From Deltaproteobacteria bacterium (GTDB lineage: Bacteria > Myxococcota_A > Polyangia > Haliangiales > JADYYK01), in assembly GCA_020853705.1 (NCBI GenBank), contig JADYYK010000146.1, positions 62,001-126,000 of the forward strand: 64,000 bases of DNA. The letters are read 5' to 3'. Below are positions 17,562-27,210 of this stretch, piece by piece. The notes beneath the pieces are model-generated. The model did not search any database. It worked only from the letters and a program-made list of their open reading frames with translations, and was not told the DNA's origin. The translations under genes were made by a program, and so were the position numbers. The number at the start of each line of letters is the position of its first letter. Within the stretch, counting starts at the first letter, position 1.

Positions 17562-18178
17562 GTACGAGGGACGACGACGATGAAGGCAAGCTGCTCGGTG
17601 AGCATGGCCTCGACCTGCTCGGCGGCTCGGCCGCCGCGGAGCAGCAGCTGCAGGCGGGCGGTGTCGAGCCGGCCGCGGTGCTCGACACCATGAGCCATCT
17701 GGTCGCGAGCGTGGCGGAGATCCAGCCGCCGCCGGCGCTGAAGGCGCGCCTGATGGAGTCGCTGGGCAAGGTCAACCGCTTCGAGTGGGCGGTCGATCGC
17801 TTCGCCGCGATGCTCAAGGTCGGCGCGGGCAAGGCGCGCCAGCTGCTGATGGCGATGGACGAGCCGGCGTCGTGGCAGCCGGGCCCGGTGCCGGGCTGCG
17901 AACTCTACTACCTGGACGCGCCGGTGGCCGGCGCCATCGCGGGCTTCGTGCGCTTCAACGCCGGCGTGACCTTCCCGCACCACCTCCACAAGGGCGAGGA
18001 GAGCGTCCTGGTGCTGCAGGGTTCGCTGCGCGACAGCGACGGCACCGTGCTGGTGACCGGCACCGCCGAGCGCAAGGGCGCCGGCACCGAGCACGCCATC
18101 ACCGCGCTGCCCGGCCCGCCCTGCATCTACGCCGCCGTGGTCCTGGACGGCCTCGACATCCCCGGCTACGAGCTGTAG
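17558..18178 (+). CDS. ChrR-like cupin anti-sigma protein with degenerate ZAS domain
   Basis: 206 residues from the ATG at 17558 in an ATGA overlap. The C-terminal half is a cupin with metal ligands H141/H142, H144, E148 and H179 (FPHHLHKGEES ... GTEHAI), like the ChrR C-terminal domain that senses reactive oxygen. The N-terminal 75 residues match the preceding protein in outline (LDLLGGSAAAEQQ versus YALGGCSSAERAE; PALKARLMESLG versus STLKHRLLESVE) but lack the zinc Cys pair. In canonical ChrR the ZAS and cupin sit in one chain; here the active ZAS is a separate gene and the cupin protein keeps a worn copy. Likely regulates the ECF sigma factor. Confidence 0.85.
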   Translation: MSTRDDDDEGKLLGEHGLDLLGGSAAAEQQLQAGGVEPAAVLDTMSHLVASVAEIQPPPALKARLMESLGKVNRFEWAVDRFAAMLKVGAGKARQLLMAMDEPASWQPGPVPGCELYYLDAPVAGAIAGFVRFNAGVTFPHHLHKGEESVLVLQGSLRDSDGTVLVTGTAERKGAGTEHAITALPGPPCIYAAVVLDGLDIPGYEL

Positions 18179-18196
18179 CTTTTCGGCGGGTCTCGC

Positions 18197-19576
<1,380 letters not shown>

Positions 19577-19627
19577 CGTCTGGTACTCTCGTCCGGGGGC
19601 CGGGATGACACCCGTGCGGACGCCGCG

Positions 19628-21247
19628 ATGCCCAGGATCGACGTCTATCTGAACACGCTCATCAAGTTCGGAGCCACCCGTGTGGTGCTGAACTCGAACG
19701 CCAACGTCGCGCTCGAGTTTCCCACCGGCACGCGCTACGGCAGCCAGTCGACGCCGCACGAGGCGCTGGTCGCGCTGCTGGAGGAGATCGCGCCGCCGGC
19801 GACCATGACCGCGATCCGCACCGGCCGCGTCCAGGTCTTCCCGCACACCCACCTCGCCAAGGTGTACTCGATCGAGGTCACCCCCTCGGGTCCGACCTGG
19901 GCCGTCTCGATGGGGCTGGCGCCGACGACACGCGGGGCCGCCGTGGGGCACCCCAGCGACGACGGGCTGAAGATCGAGCGCCACAACTACGCCGACGCCG
20001 CCGAGCCGGCCGCCGTCAAGGGTCGCGCCGCTGCCGCGCCCGCGGGCCTCAAGCTGGATCCGCCCGGCAGCCTGCTGGGCGGCGCCGCGGCCGCGCCCGC
20101 CGGTCCGCCGCCGGTGGCGGTGCCCGCCGAGCCGGAGCCGCACGCCAGCGTCAGCGTCAAGCACCGCATGGAGCAGCTGCTGCTGGACATGCTCAAGGCC
20201 AAGGCGTCCGACCTGCACGTGTCGACCGGGTCGCCGCCGTTCGTCCGCGTCGATGGCGAGATGAAGCACCTGCCGGGTGACCACGAGGCCTTCACCGCGC
20301 ACACCCTGCAGGAGCAGCTGTACGAGATCACGCCCGAGAAGAACCGCATCGAGTACGAGCAGCGCAACGACACCGACTTCGCGCACTCCATCCCGGGCGT
20401 GGCCCGCTTCCGCGCCAACCTGTTCAAGGATCGCAAGGGGCCCGGCGCGGTGTTCCGCCAGATCCCCTTCAAGATCCTGTCACCCGAGCAGCTCGGCCTG
20501 CCCAAGGGTGTGCTCGAGCTGTGCAACCTGACCAAGGGCCTGGTGGTGGTGACCGGGCCGACCGGGTCGGGCAAGTCGACCACGCTGGCGACCCTCATCG
20601 ACTACGTCAACGTGCACCGCAAGGATCACATCATCACCATCGAGGATCCCATCGAGTTCGTGCACGAGAACAAGGGCTGCCTGATCAACCAGCGCGAGGT
20701 GCACTCGCACACCCGGTCGTTCAAGGACGCCCTGCGCGCCGCGCTGCGCGAGGATCCCGACATCGTGCTGGTCGGCGAGATGCGGGATCTCGAGACCATC
20801 GCCATCGCGGTCGAGACCGCCGAGACCGGCCACCTGGTGTTCGGCACTCTGCACACCACCACGGCGCCGTCGACGGTCGATCGCGTCATCGACCAGTTCC
20901 CGTCCGACCGCCAGGAGCAGGTGCGCCAGATGCTGGCCGAGTCGCTGCGCGGGGTCATCGCGCAGACGCTGTGTCGCAAGGTCGGCGGCGGGCGCGTCGC
21001 GGCCTACGAGGTGCTGATGGGCTCGAGCGCGGTGTCGAACCTCATCCGCGAGCGCAAGACCTTCCAGCTGTTCTCGATGATGCAGACCGGCAAGGCGCAG
21101 GGCATGATGACGATGAACGACTCCCTGATCGAGCTGGTCAAGAAGGGCCTGGTCGAGCCGCAGGAGGCTTACATGAAGGCGGTCAACAAGGCCGAGTTCA
21201 AGGGGCTGCTGGCGCGCGAGGGCCACAAGGTGGTGGCCGCCGACTGA
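19628..21247 (+). CDS. pilT: PilT-family twitching-motility ATPase with N-terminal extension
   Basis: 539 residues; the last 360 are a PilT/PilU-type hexameric retraction ATPase: N-terminal PAS-like segment SDLHVSTGSPPFVRVDGEM (about 195-212), Walker A GPTGSGKSTT (310-319), Asp box IEDPIEFVH, Walker B IVLVGEMRD and His box TGHLVFGTLHT. The first 175 residues are not part of ordinary PilT: a small alpha/beta domain (MPRIDVYLNTLIKFGATRVV ...) that looks like a second, degenerate copy of the ATPase N-terminal domain, followed by an Ala/Pro linker. By family it powers type IV pilus retraction; with the extension it is more likely a paralogue than the main PilT. Stand-alone gene. Confidence 0.88.
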   Translation: MPRIDVYLNTLIKFGATRVVLNSNANVALEFPTGTRYGSQSTPHEALVALLEEIAPPATMTAIRTGRVQVFPHTHLAKVYSIEVTPSGPTWAVSMGLAPTTRGAAVGHPSDDGLKIERHNYADAAEPAAVKGRAAAAPAGLKLDPPGSLLGGAAAAPAGPPPVAVPAEPEPHASVSVKHRMEQLLLDMLKAKASDLHVSTGSPPFVRVDGEMKHLPGDHEAFTAHTLQEQLYEITPEKNRIEYEQRNDTDFAHSIPGVARFRANLFKDRKGPGAVFRQIPFKILSPEQLGLPKGVLELCNLTKGLVVVTGPTGSGKSTTLATLIDYVNVHRKDHIITIEDPIEFVHENKGCLINQREVHSHTRSFKDALRAALREDPDIVLVGEMRDLETIAIAVETAETGHLVFGTLHTTTAPSTVDRVIDQFPSDRQEQVRQMLAESLRGVIAQTLCRKVGGGRVAAYEVLMGSSAVSNLIRERKTFQLFSMMQTGKAQGMMTMNDSLIELVKKGLVEPQEAYMKAVNKAEFKGLLAREGHKVVAAD

Positions 21248-21257
21248 GGCGGCCGCG

Positions 21258-21950
21258 CTACTTGACGGTGACCTTGGCGGTGCTGTGGCAGCGCGTGAGG
21301 TCCTTGCCCTTGACCGGGAGATCGAAGTCGAGCGTGTAGGTCCCCGGGCGCACCACGGTGTCGCCGCAGCGCATCCTGGTGCGCAGCTCGACCGCGCTGA
21401 CCTGCACCCGCGCGCCAGCGGCCAAGGTGATGGTCTTGTCGTCGCCGGTGGTGGCGCAGATCCCCATCATGCACGAGCCGTCATAGATGCTGACCTTGCC
21501 GAAGCCCTTGAAGCTGGCCTGCGCCTGCGGGCAGCGGTCGCGCACCACCAGCTTCAGCTCGGCGTCGGTGCGGTTGGTGATGAAGGCGGTCGCCTCGACC
21601 GAGCCGCCCTTGCTCAGGGTGGCCTTGGCCTTGCCGTCGACGAGGGTCTCGTGCTGGAGCTCGCAGCCAACCGGCGCAGTGCTGGGCGCCGGCGTGGCCG
21701 ACGCGACAGGTGACGCCGTGGGCTCGGGCGTGGCGGAGGCTTGCGGCGTGGCGGACGGCTCCGGCGTGGCGGACGGCTCGGGCGTAGGCGTCGGCTCGGG
21801 CATGGCCGTCGGCTCGGGGGTCGTGACCGGGGACGCCGACAGCGTCGGCGCTGGTGACGACTGCGCAGCCCCCTTGGAGCCCGAGCACCCCAGCGTGGTC
21901 AGGGCGACGACCGAGACGGCGAACATGGGGGCCAGCACGGTGATGCGCAT
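21258..21950 (-). CDS. Lipoprotein with Pro/Thr/Glu/Ala-rich spacer
   Basis: 230 residues from the ATG at 21950 (an ATG at 21965 is also in frame). The signal peptide MRITVLAPMFAVSVVALTTLGC ends in a lipobox with Cys 22. A 75-residue spacer rich in Pro, Glu, Thr, Ala and Ser (TPEPT, PEPSATPEPSATP) follows, then a 125-residue globular domain with six cysteines and a beta-rich pattern (VEATAFITNRTDAELKLVVRD), which resembles an immunoglobulin-like fold but is not recognised. Probably surface or periplasmic. Follows the YyaL-type gene by about 16 bp and probably forms an operon with it. Confidence 0.75.
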   Translation of the reverse strand: MRITVLAPMFAVSVVALTTLGCSGSKGAAQSSPAPTLSASPVTTPEPTAMPEPTPTPEPSATPEPSATPQASATPEPTASPVASATPAPSTAPVGCELQHETLVDGKAKATLSKGGSVEATAFITNRTDAELKLVVRDRCPQAQASFKGFGKVSIYDGSCMMGICATTGDDKTITLAAGARVQVSAVELRTRMRCGDTVVRPGTYTLDFDLPVKGKDLTRCHSTAKVTVK

Positions 21951-21966
21951 GCCGGACCGTATCATG

Positions 21967-24315
21967 TCAGGGCGCGTCGAGCTGCCGCGCGAACACCGCG
22001 GGGTCGCTGGTCGGCAGCTCGCACGCGGTGTCGATGCACACGTAGGCGGTGACGGCATCGGGTGTGGTGCTGCGATCGGCCAGCAGGGGGAGCGCGCGCG
22101 CCAGCGCGGCGACGTCGGCGGCGCGCACCGTGACCTGCACGTGTGCGGGCAGGAAGCGCAGCGCCAGGACCTGGCGAAACGGCGCCAGCGCGGCCGTCGC
22201 GCGCGCCGGGTCGTCGGGCGTCACCAGCACGAGCTGCTTCACGCGGGCGGTCGCGAAGTCGAGCGCCAGCAGCATTGCGGGGCGCGACAGCGGGCGGGCC
22301 GCCAGCGTGCCGGCCTCGGCGGCCAGCGCGGCCAGGGCGCGGGCGCGCGGGGTGTGGTCGTCGGTCAGCGCGGCCAGGCGCAGCAGCGCCAGCGCGGCGA
22401 CCGAGTCACCCCCGGGCAGCGCGCCGTCATGCTCGGGGTGCACCCGCACGCCCGCGAATGACGCCTCGTGGCGCGCGCTGGTGGTGTACCAGCCACCGGC
22501 GGGATCGGCGAAGGCCTCGAGGGCGCCTGCCAGCGTGCGCGCGGCGGCCAGCCAGCGTGGGTCGGCGTCGGCCTCGAACAGGTCGAGCATGGCGGCCAGC
22601 AGCAGCGCGTGATCGTCGAGGAAGGCCTCGCCGCTGGCGCGGAGGCCGCCCTGCGGGCCCGGGGCCAGGTGCTGGGCCAGCCGGTCGCCATGGTCGACAT
22701 AGGCGCGCTGCCACAGCTCGCGCCCGGCGCGCTGCGCGAGGGCCAGGTAGCGCGCATCGACCGCGGCGGCGCGCGCGAAGGCCGAGATGGCCAGCGCGTT
22801 CCAGCCAGTGAGGCGCTTCCGATCGACCGCGGGCTGGGCGCGCCGGGCGCGCGCAGCCAGCAGCGCGGCGCGCCCCTCGGTCAGCGCACGCGCCAGCTCC
22901 GGCGCCAGCCCGCCGGTGGTCGCGGCGACGCCCTCGGCGCCCAGGATCAGCACGCTGCGCCGGGCGTCGAAGCTGCCGCGCGCCTCGACCCCGTAGACCC
23001 GGCGCAGCAGCGCGCCGCGCTCGGGGCCGACCACGGCGTCGACCTCCTCGGGGGTCCACAGGTAGGTCGCGCCCTCGTCCCCCGCGGTGTCGGCGTCGAG
23101 CGCCGCATACAGCAGCCCCTCGGGCGCCATGAAGTCGCGCGCCATGCAGTCCAGCGTGTCCAGCGCCCAGGCCAAGAGCTCGGCGCGGCCGCCGGCCTGC
23201 GCGCCCTCGAGATAGACCAGGGCCAGCTGCGCGTTGTCGTACAGCATCTTCTCGAAGTGCGGCTTGAGCCACTGCTCGTCGGTCGAGTAGCGATGGAAGC
23301 CGCCGCCGAGCTGGTCGTGAATCCCCCCGGTGGCCATGCGCTCGAGGCTGCGCAGCGCCAGCGTCAGTGGCACAGGATCGGTGGTGCGTCGCGCGTGCCG
23401 CAGGAGCAGCGCCAGCATGGCCGGCTGCGGGAACTTGGGCGCGCCGCGCAGGCCGCCCCACAGCGGATCGAAGCCGGCCGCGATCTGCCCCGCGGCGGTC
23501 GCCAGCAGCAGGGCGTCGGGTGCGGCGGCGCCGGCCGCAGCCCCGGCCGGACGTGGCGGCGTCGCCGCCAGCGCGGCGGTCAACTCGGCGGCGCGCCCGC
23601 GGGCGGTGTCGGGCGCGCGGGCATACTCGTCGGCCAGCGCGGCCAGCACGGTGCGGAACGCCGGTCGCCCCGGCTGCGCGGTGCCCGGGAAGTAGGTCCC
23701 GGCGTGAAACGGCCGCCGCTCCGGCGTCAGCCACACCGTCATCGGCCAGCCGCCGCTGCCGTGCAGCATGCTGACCACGCTCATGTACACCGCGTCGAGG
23801 TCGGGGCGCACCTCGCGGTCGACCTTGATGGCGATGTAGCGCTGGTTGAGCTCGCGCGCGGTGGCCTCGTCGTCGAACGACTCCTCCTCCATGACGTGAC
23901 ACCAGTGACAGGTCGAGTAGCCCACGCTGAGCAGCACCGGGCGATTGAGCCGGCGTGCCTCGGCGAAGGCGGCCTCGCCCCAGGGCCACCAGCTGACCGG
24001 GTTGTGCGCGTGCTGCAGCAGATATGGGCTGGTCTCCAGGGCCAGCCGGTTGACGTACAGCGGCGCGCCGCTGGCGTCGACATGGCGCGTGCGCGGCGGC
24101 GTGCCGGCGGCCCGCCGCGCGGCGGCGACCTCGTGCAGCTGCACGCGCAGCGCCTCGGGCAGCGCGGGCGCGCCCGGCAGCGCGCGCTCGGGCGCGCGGG
24201 AGGCGGCGCTCTCGCAGCGGCAGCGCGCGTTGCCGAGGGCCAGCACGGCCAGGACGAAACCGGCGACAGCCGCCCATGCCCTGTTGCCGGTCGCCTGTCG
24301 CCTGTGGCCTGTCAC
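21967..24315 (-). CDS. YyaL/Spata20-type thioredoxin-domain protein (DUF255)
   Basis: 782 residues. The GTG at 24315 is chosen because GGAGGAG lies 4 nt upstream. The N-terminus has a membrane anchor or signal segment (AWAAVAGFVLAVLALGNARC). The thioredoxin-like part (about 90-215) carries NRLALETSPYLLQHAHNPVSWW and the CHWC motif at 136-139, in STCHWCHVMEEESF, the family hallmark; the C-terminal two-thirds is an (alpha/alpha)6 glycoside-hydrolase-like barrel (GGIHDQLGGGFHRYSTDEQWLKPHFEKMLYDN). Mammalian homologue: spermatogenesis-associated protein 20. Function in bacteria is not settled. An open frame upstream in the same strand is not part of it. Divergent from the acyl-CoA dehydrogenase operon. 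Confidence 0.9.
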   Translation of the reverse strand: MTGHRRQATGNRAWAAVAGFVLAVLALGNARCRCESAASRAPERALPGAPALPEALRVQLHEVAAARRAAGTPPRTRHVDASGAPLYVNRLALETSPYLLQHAHNPVSWWPWGEAAFAEARRLNRPVLLSVGYSTCHWCHVMEEESFDDEATARELNQRYIAIKVDREVRPDLDAVYMSVVSMLHGSGGWPMTVWLTPERRPFHAGTYFPGTAQPGRPAFRTVLAALADEYARAPDTARGRAAELTAALAATPPRPAGAAAGAAAPDALLLATAAGQIAAGFDPLWGGLRGAPKFPQPAMLALLLRHARRTTDPVPLTLALRSLERMATGGIHDQLGGGFHRYSTDEQWLKPHFEKMLYDNAQLALVYLEGAQAGGRAELLAWALDTLDCMARDFMAPEGLLYAALDADTAGDEGATYLWTPEEVDAVVGPERGALLRRVYGVEARGSFDARRSVLILGAEGVAATTGGLAPELARALTEGRAALLAARARRAQPAVDRKRLTGWNALAISAFARAAAVDARYLALAQRAGRELWQRAYVDHGDRLAQHLAPGPQGGLRASGEAFLDDHALLLAAMLDLFEADADPRWLAAARTLAGALEAFADPAGGWYTTSARHEASFAGVRVHPEHDGALPGGDSVAALALLRLAALTDDHTPRARALAALAAEAGTLAARPLSRPAMLLALDFATARVKQLVLVTPDDPARATAALAPFRQVLALRFLPAHVQVTVRAADVAALARALPLLADRSTTPDAVTAYVCIDTACELPTSDPAVFARQLDAP

Positions 24316-24384
24316 CTGCTCCTCCGGCGGCCAACGTACGACGGGGGATGCACACCGGCAACCGGGCGTGTAAGCTCGCGGCCC

Positions 24385-25563
24385 ATGGAGCTCGCATTCA
24401 GCCCCGAAGAGCTGGCGTTTCGTGACGAGGTGCGCGCGTTCGTGCGCGAGGGCATGCCGCCCGCCATCCGCGCCAAGGCCGCGGTCGACGGCAACTTCGA
24501 CATGCACGAGATCATGGAGTGGCACAAGGTCCTGTACCGCAAGGGCTGGGTCGCGCCGCACTGGCCCAAGGAGCTCGGCGGGCCCGGCCTCGACACCGCG
24601 CGCCGCTTCATCCTGGTCGAGGAGCTCGAGCTGGCCGGCGCGCCGCACCTGTCGCCGTTCGGCCTCTCGATGGTCGGCCCGCTCATCATCCAGTTCGGCA
24701 CCGACGCGCAGAAGCAGCGCTACTTGCCCAAGATCCTCGCCGGCGAGGAGGTCTGGTGTCAGGGCTACTCGGAGCCCAACTCGGGCAGCGATCTGGCCTC
24801 GCTGCGCTGCCGCGCGGAAGACGACGGCAAGGGCTCGTTCGTGGTCAACGGTCAGAAGACCTGGACCACCTACGCGCAGTACGACGACTGGATCTTCTGC
24901 CTGGTGCGCACCGACGCCAGCGCCAAGAAGCAGGCCGGCATCAGCTTCCTGCTCATCGATCTGAAGACGCCGGGCGTCACCGTGAAGCCGTTCCTGACCA
25001 CCGGCGGCACCCCGGCCTTCTGCGAGACCTTCTTCGACAACGTGGTGGTCCCGCGCGAGAACCTGGTCGGCCCGCTCAACGGCGGCTGGACCCTGGCCAA
25101 GGCGCTGCTCGGCCACGAGCGCACCATGATCGCCGCGGTCGGGCAGTCGGCGCGCGCCATCCGTCGCGTCAAGCGCATCGCCAGCGAGACCCGCCTGGGC
25201 GCCGGCACCGTGCTCGACGACCCCGGCTTCCGCGCCAAGATCGCGCGCCTGGAGATCAAGCTGCGCTCGCTGCAGATGGCCAACTACCGCGCCATCGCGG
25301 GCGCCCAGCTGGGCAAGGCGCCCGGCCCCGAGTCGTCGATCTTGAAGCTGCGCGGGTCGGAGATCCTGCAGCAGGCCTTCGAGCTGGCGATGGAGGTCAT
25401 GGGCGAGAACTCGCTGACCTGGTTCAACGAGGCCGGCGTGGTGCCGCCCTTCGAGCAGTGGGTGCCGTCGGCGTTCAACTACCTGCGCGCGACGACGATC
25501 TACGGCGGATCCAACGAGATCCAGAAGAACATCATCGCCAAGATGATCCTGGGTCTGGGCTGA
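24385..25563 (+). CDS. Acyl-CoA dehydrogenase (large, catalytic-type subunit)
   Basis: 392 residues, FAD-dependent dehydrogenase fold. The FAD/substrate loops are clear: YSEPNSGSDLASLRCRA, VNGQKTWTT, VVPRENLVGPLNGGW and the C-terminal YGGSNEIQKNIIAKMILGLG. It matches the group of paired acyl-CoA dehydrogenases (PimC/PimD, FadE28/FadE29 type) that work as heteromers on dicarboxylic or steroid-side-chain CoA thioesters. The partner follows 10 bp downstream. ATG at 24385. Confidence 0.92.
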   Translation: MELAFSPEELAFRDEVRAFVREGMPPAIRAKAAVDGNFDMHEIMEWHKVLYRKGWVAPHWPKELGGPGLDTARRFILVEELELAGAPHLSPFGLSMVGPLIIQFGTDAQKQRYLPKILAGEEVWCQGYSEPNSGSDLASLRCRAEDDGKGSFVVNGQKTWTTYAQYDDWIFCLVRTDASAKKQAGISFLLIDLKTPGVTVKPFLTTGGTPAFCETFFDNVVVPRENLVGPLNGGWTLAKALLGHERTMIAAVGQSARAIRRVKRIASETRLGAGTVLDDPGFRAKIARLEIKLRSLQMANYRAIAGAQLGKAPGPESSILKLRGSEILQQAFELAMEVMGENSLTWFNEAGVVPPFEQWVPSAFNYLRATTIYGGSNEIQKNIIAKMILGLG

Positions 25564-25573
25564 GGGGCTGACC

Positions 25574-26719
25574 ATGAACTTCGACCTGTCGGATGACCAG
25601 AGGATGCTCGTCGAGACCGTGGCCAGCTTCGTCAAGAAGCAGTCCCCGGTGACCCGCCTGCGCGGTCTGCGCGAGGACGCCGTGGGCTGGCAGCCCGCGG
25701 TGTGGCAGCAGCTCGGCGAGCTCGGCCTGCTCGGGGTCATGTTCCCCGAGTCCGTGGGCGGCATGGGCGGCAGCTTCGTCGACGCCGCGCTGATCATCGA
25801 GCAGCTCGGCACCACGCTGGTGCCCGAGCCGGTGATCCCCGCGCTGGTGGCGGGCAGCGCCATCATGGCCGCCGGCAGCGCCGAGCAGCAGCGCCGCTGG
25901 GTGGCGCCGCTGGTCGAGGGCAAGTCGGTGCTGACGCTGGCGCACAGCGAGGCCGCGACGCGCTTCGCGACCGACGCCGTGGCCACGCGCGCGACCCGCG
26001 CCGGCGCCGGCTGGCGCCTCGACGGCGACAAGCGCTGGGTGCTGGCCGGCCACGCCGCCGACGCCGTGGTGGTGTCGGCCCAGACCGACGCCGGCCTGGC
26101 GCTGTTCGTGGTGCCCCGGGACAGCAAGGGGGTCGAGGTCCAGGCCGTCAAGACCATGGACGGCGCGCACGCCGCGATGCTGGGGCTGCGCGGGGTCGAG
26201 GTCGGGGCCGACAAGATGCTGGGCGAGCCGGGCGCCGCCGCGCAGGCCGCGCTGGAGCAGGCGCTCGACGTGGGCGCCGCCGCGACCTGCGCCGAGGGCT
26301 ACGGCATCATGCGCACCGCGCTGTGGATGACGGTCGAGTACCTGCGCACGCGCGAACAGTTCGGCGTCAAGATCGGGACCTTCCAGGCGCTGCAGCACCG
26401 CGCCGTCGACATGTTCGTCGAGTGCGAGCTGGGCAAGTCGATGATGCTGCTGGCGGCGCTGACGGTGAGCGAGGGCGCCGCGGCGCCGGCGCGGCAGAGC
26501 GCGGTCAGCGCGGCCAAGGTGCAGCTGGCCCAGAGCGGCCGCTATGTCACCCAGCAGGCCATCCAGCTGCACGGCGGCATCGGCGTCACCGACGAGCACG
26601 ACATCGGCCTGTACTTCAAGCGCATGCACGTGCTCTGCACGCTGTTCGGTGACGAGGAGTTCCACCTGACGCGCTTTGCCCGGCTGCCCGGCTTCACCGA
26701 GGGTGTGTCGGCGTCGTGA
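25574..26719 (+). CDS. Acyl-CoA dehydrogenase (second, partner subunit)
   Basis: 381 residues; weaker version of the same fold with MNFDLSDDQRMLVETVASFVKK at the N-terminus, EQLGTTLVPEPVIPALVAGSA, YLRTREQFGVKIGTFQALQH and IQLHGGIGVTDEHDIGLYFKR. The last motif is strongly conserved, yet several FAD-binding residues of the first gene differ, as in PimD/FadE-type partner subunits of alpha2-beta2 dehydrogenases. Ten bp separate it from the first gene; its stop overlaps the next GTG by 4 bp. Substrate cannot be told here. Confidence 0.9.
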   Translation: MNFDLSDDQRMLVETVASFVKKQSPVTRLRGLREDAVGWQPAVWQQLGELGLLGVMFPESVGGMGGSFVDAALIIEQLGTTLVPEPVIPALVAGSAIMAAGSAEQQRRWVAPLVEGKSVLTLAHSEAATRFATDAVATRATRAGAGWRLDGDKRWVLAGHAADAVVVSAQTDAGLALFVVPRDSKGVEVQAVKTMDGAHAAMLGLRGVEVGADKMLGEPGAAAQAALEQALDVGAAATCAEGYGIMRTALWMTVEYLRTREQFGVKIGTFQALQHRAVDMFVECELGKSMMLLAALTVSEGAAAPARQSAVSAAKVQLAQSGRYVTQQAIQLHGGIGVTDEHDIGLYFKRMHVLCTLFGDEEFHLTRFARLPGFTEGVSAS

Positions 26720-27210
26720 CCCTGGAGTTCGCTGGCGTCGCCGCGCTGCTGGCGGTGCTGCCCGCGGGCTGTGCACGCGAAGGCCGGGCCGCCGCCGGGG
26801 CCGCCACGCCCGAGGCGCTGGCCGAGGCCTTCGTGCGCGCGGCCGATAGCGGCGACAGCGCGGCGCTGGGGCGGCTGTTTCCGCCGGTGGCTTTGGTGCA
26901 GCGCAGCCTGGAGTGCGGCGGCGATGAGGCCGCCGGCGAGCTGGGCGACGAGCGCGTCAAGGTGTCGGCGTCGGTGCAGCGCGGTCGCGCGGCCGGGGCG
27001 CGCCTGGTCTGGCGCGGCGCCGAGGACGTCGGCTCGACGCGCATGGAGGCTGGCGAGCAGCGCGTGGGCTGCACCGCGCGCGTGCCGGTCGAGGTCCACA
27101 AGCTGCGCGTGCACTTCCAGGTCACCATGGCCGGTCAGGCGCGCGACGAGAAGCAGGAGCTGCGGGTGGTGCGCTTCGGCACCAGCGCCTGGTTCCTGCA
27201 GGGGATGTGA
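26716..27210 (+). CDS. Putative lipoprotein, unknown
   Basis: 164 residues starting at a GTG in a GTGA overlap with the dehydrogenase. N-terminal signal AGVAALLAVLPAGC with lipobox Cys 19. The mature domain (about 30-164) is mixed alpha/beta: TPEALAEAFVRAADSGDSAALGRLFPPVA at the N-side resembles the SnoaL/NTF2-like (DUF4878-type) cone fold, which is a hint, not an assignment. It ends 1 bp into the methyltransferase start (TGATG), so the three genes are translationally coupled although their functions look unrelated. Confidence 0.65.
   Translation: MTLEFAGVAALLAVLPAGCAREGRAAAGAATPEALAEAFVRAADSGDSAALGRLFPPVALVQRSLECGGDEAAGELGDERVKVSASVQRGRAAGARLVWRGAEDVGSTRMEAGEQRVGCTARVPVEVHKLRVHFQVTMAGQARDEKQELRVVRFGTSAWFLQGM

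Noticed and set aside
22468..24384. Plus-strand frame fused in front of the first acyl-CoA dehydrogenase
   Set aside because: The frame is open for about 640 codons before the ATG at 24385 but is the antisense of the YyaL-type gene; the dehydrogenase N-terminus begins normally at 24385.
24316..26214. Upstream extension of the YyaL-type frame to 26214
   Set aside because: The long minus-strand open frame before the GTG at 24315 is antisense to the acyl-CoA dehydrogenase genes and holds no domain; the SD-preceded GTG is the sensible start.
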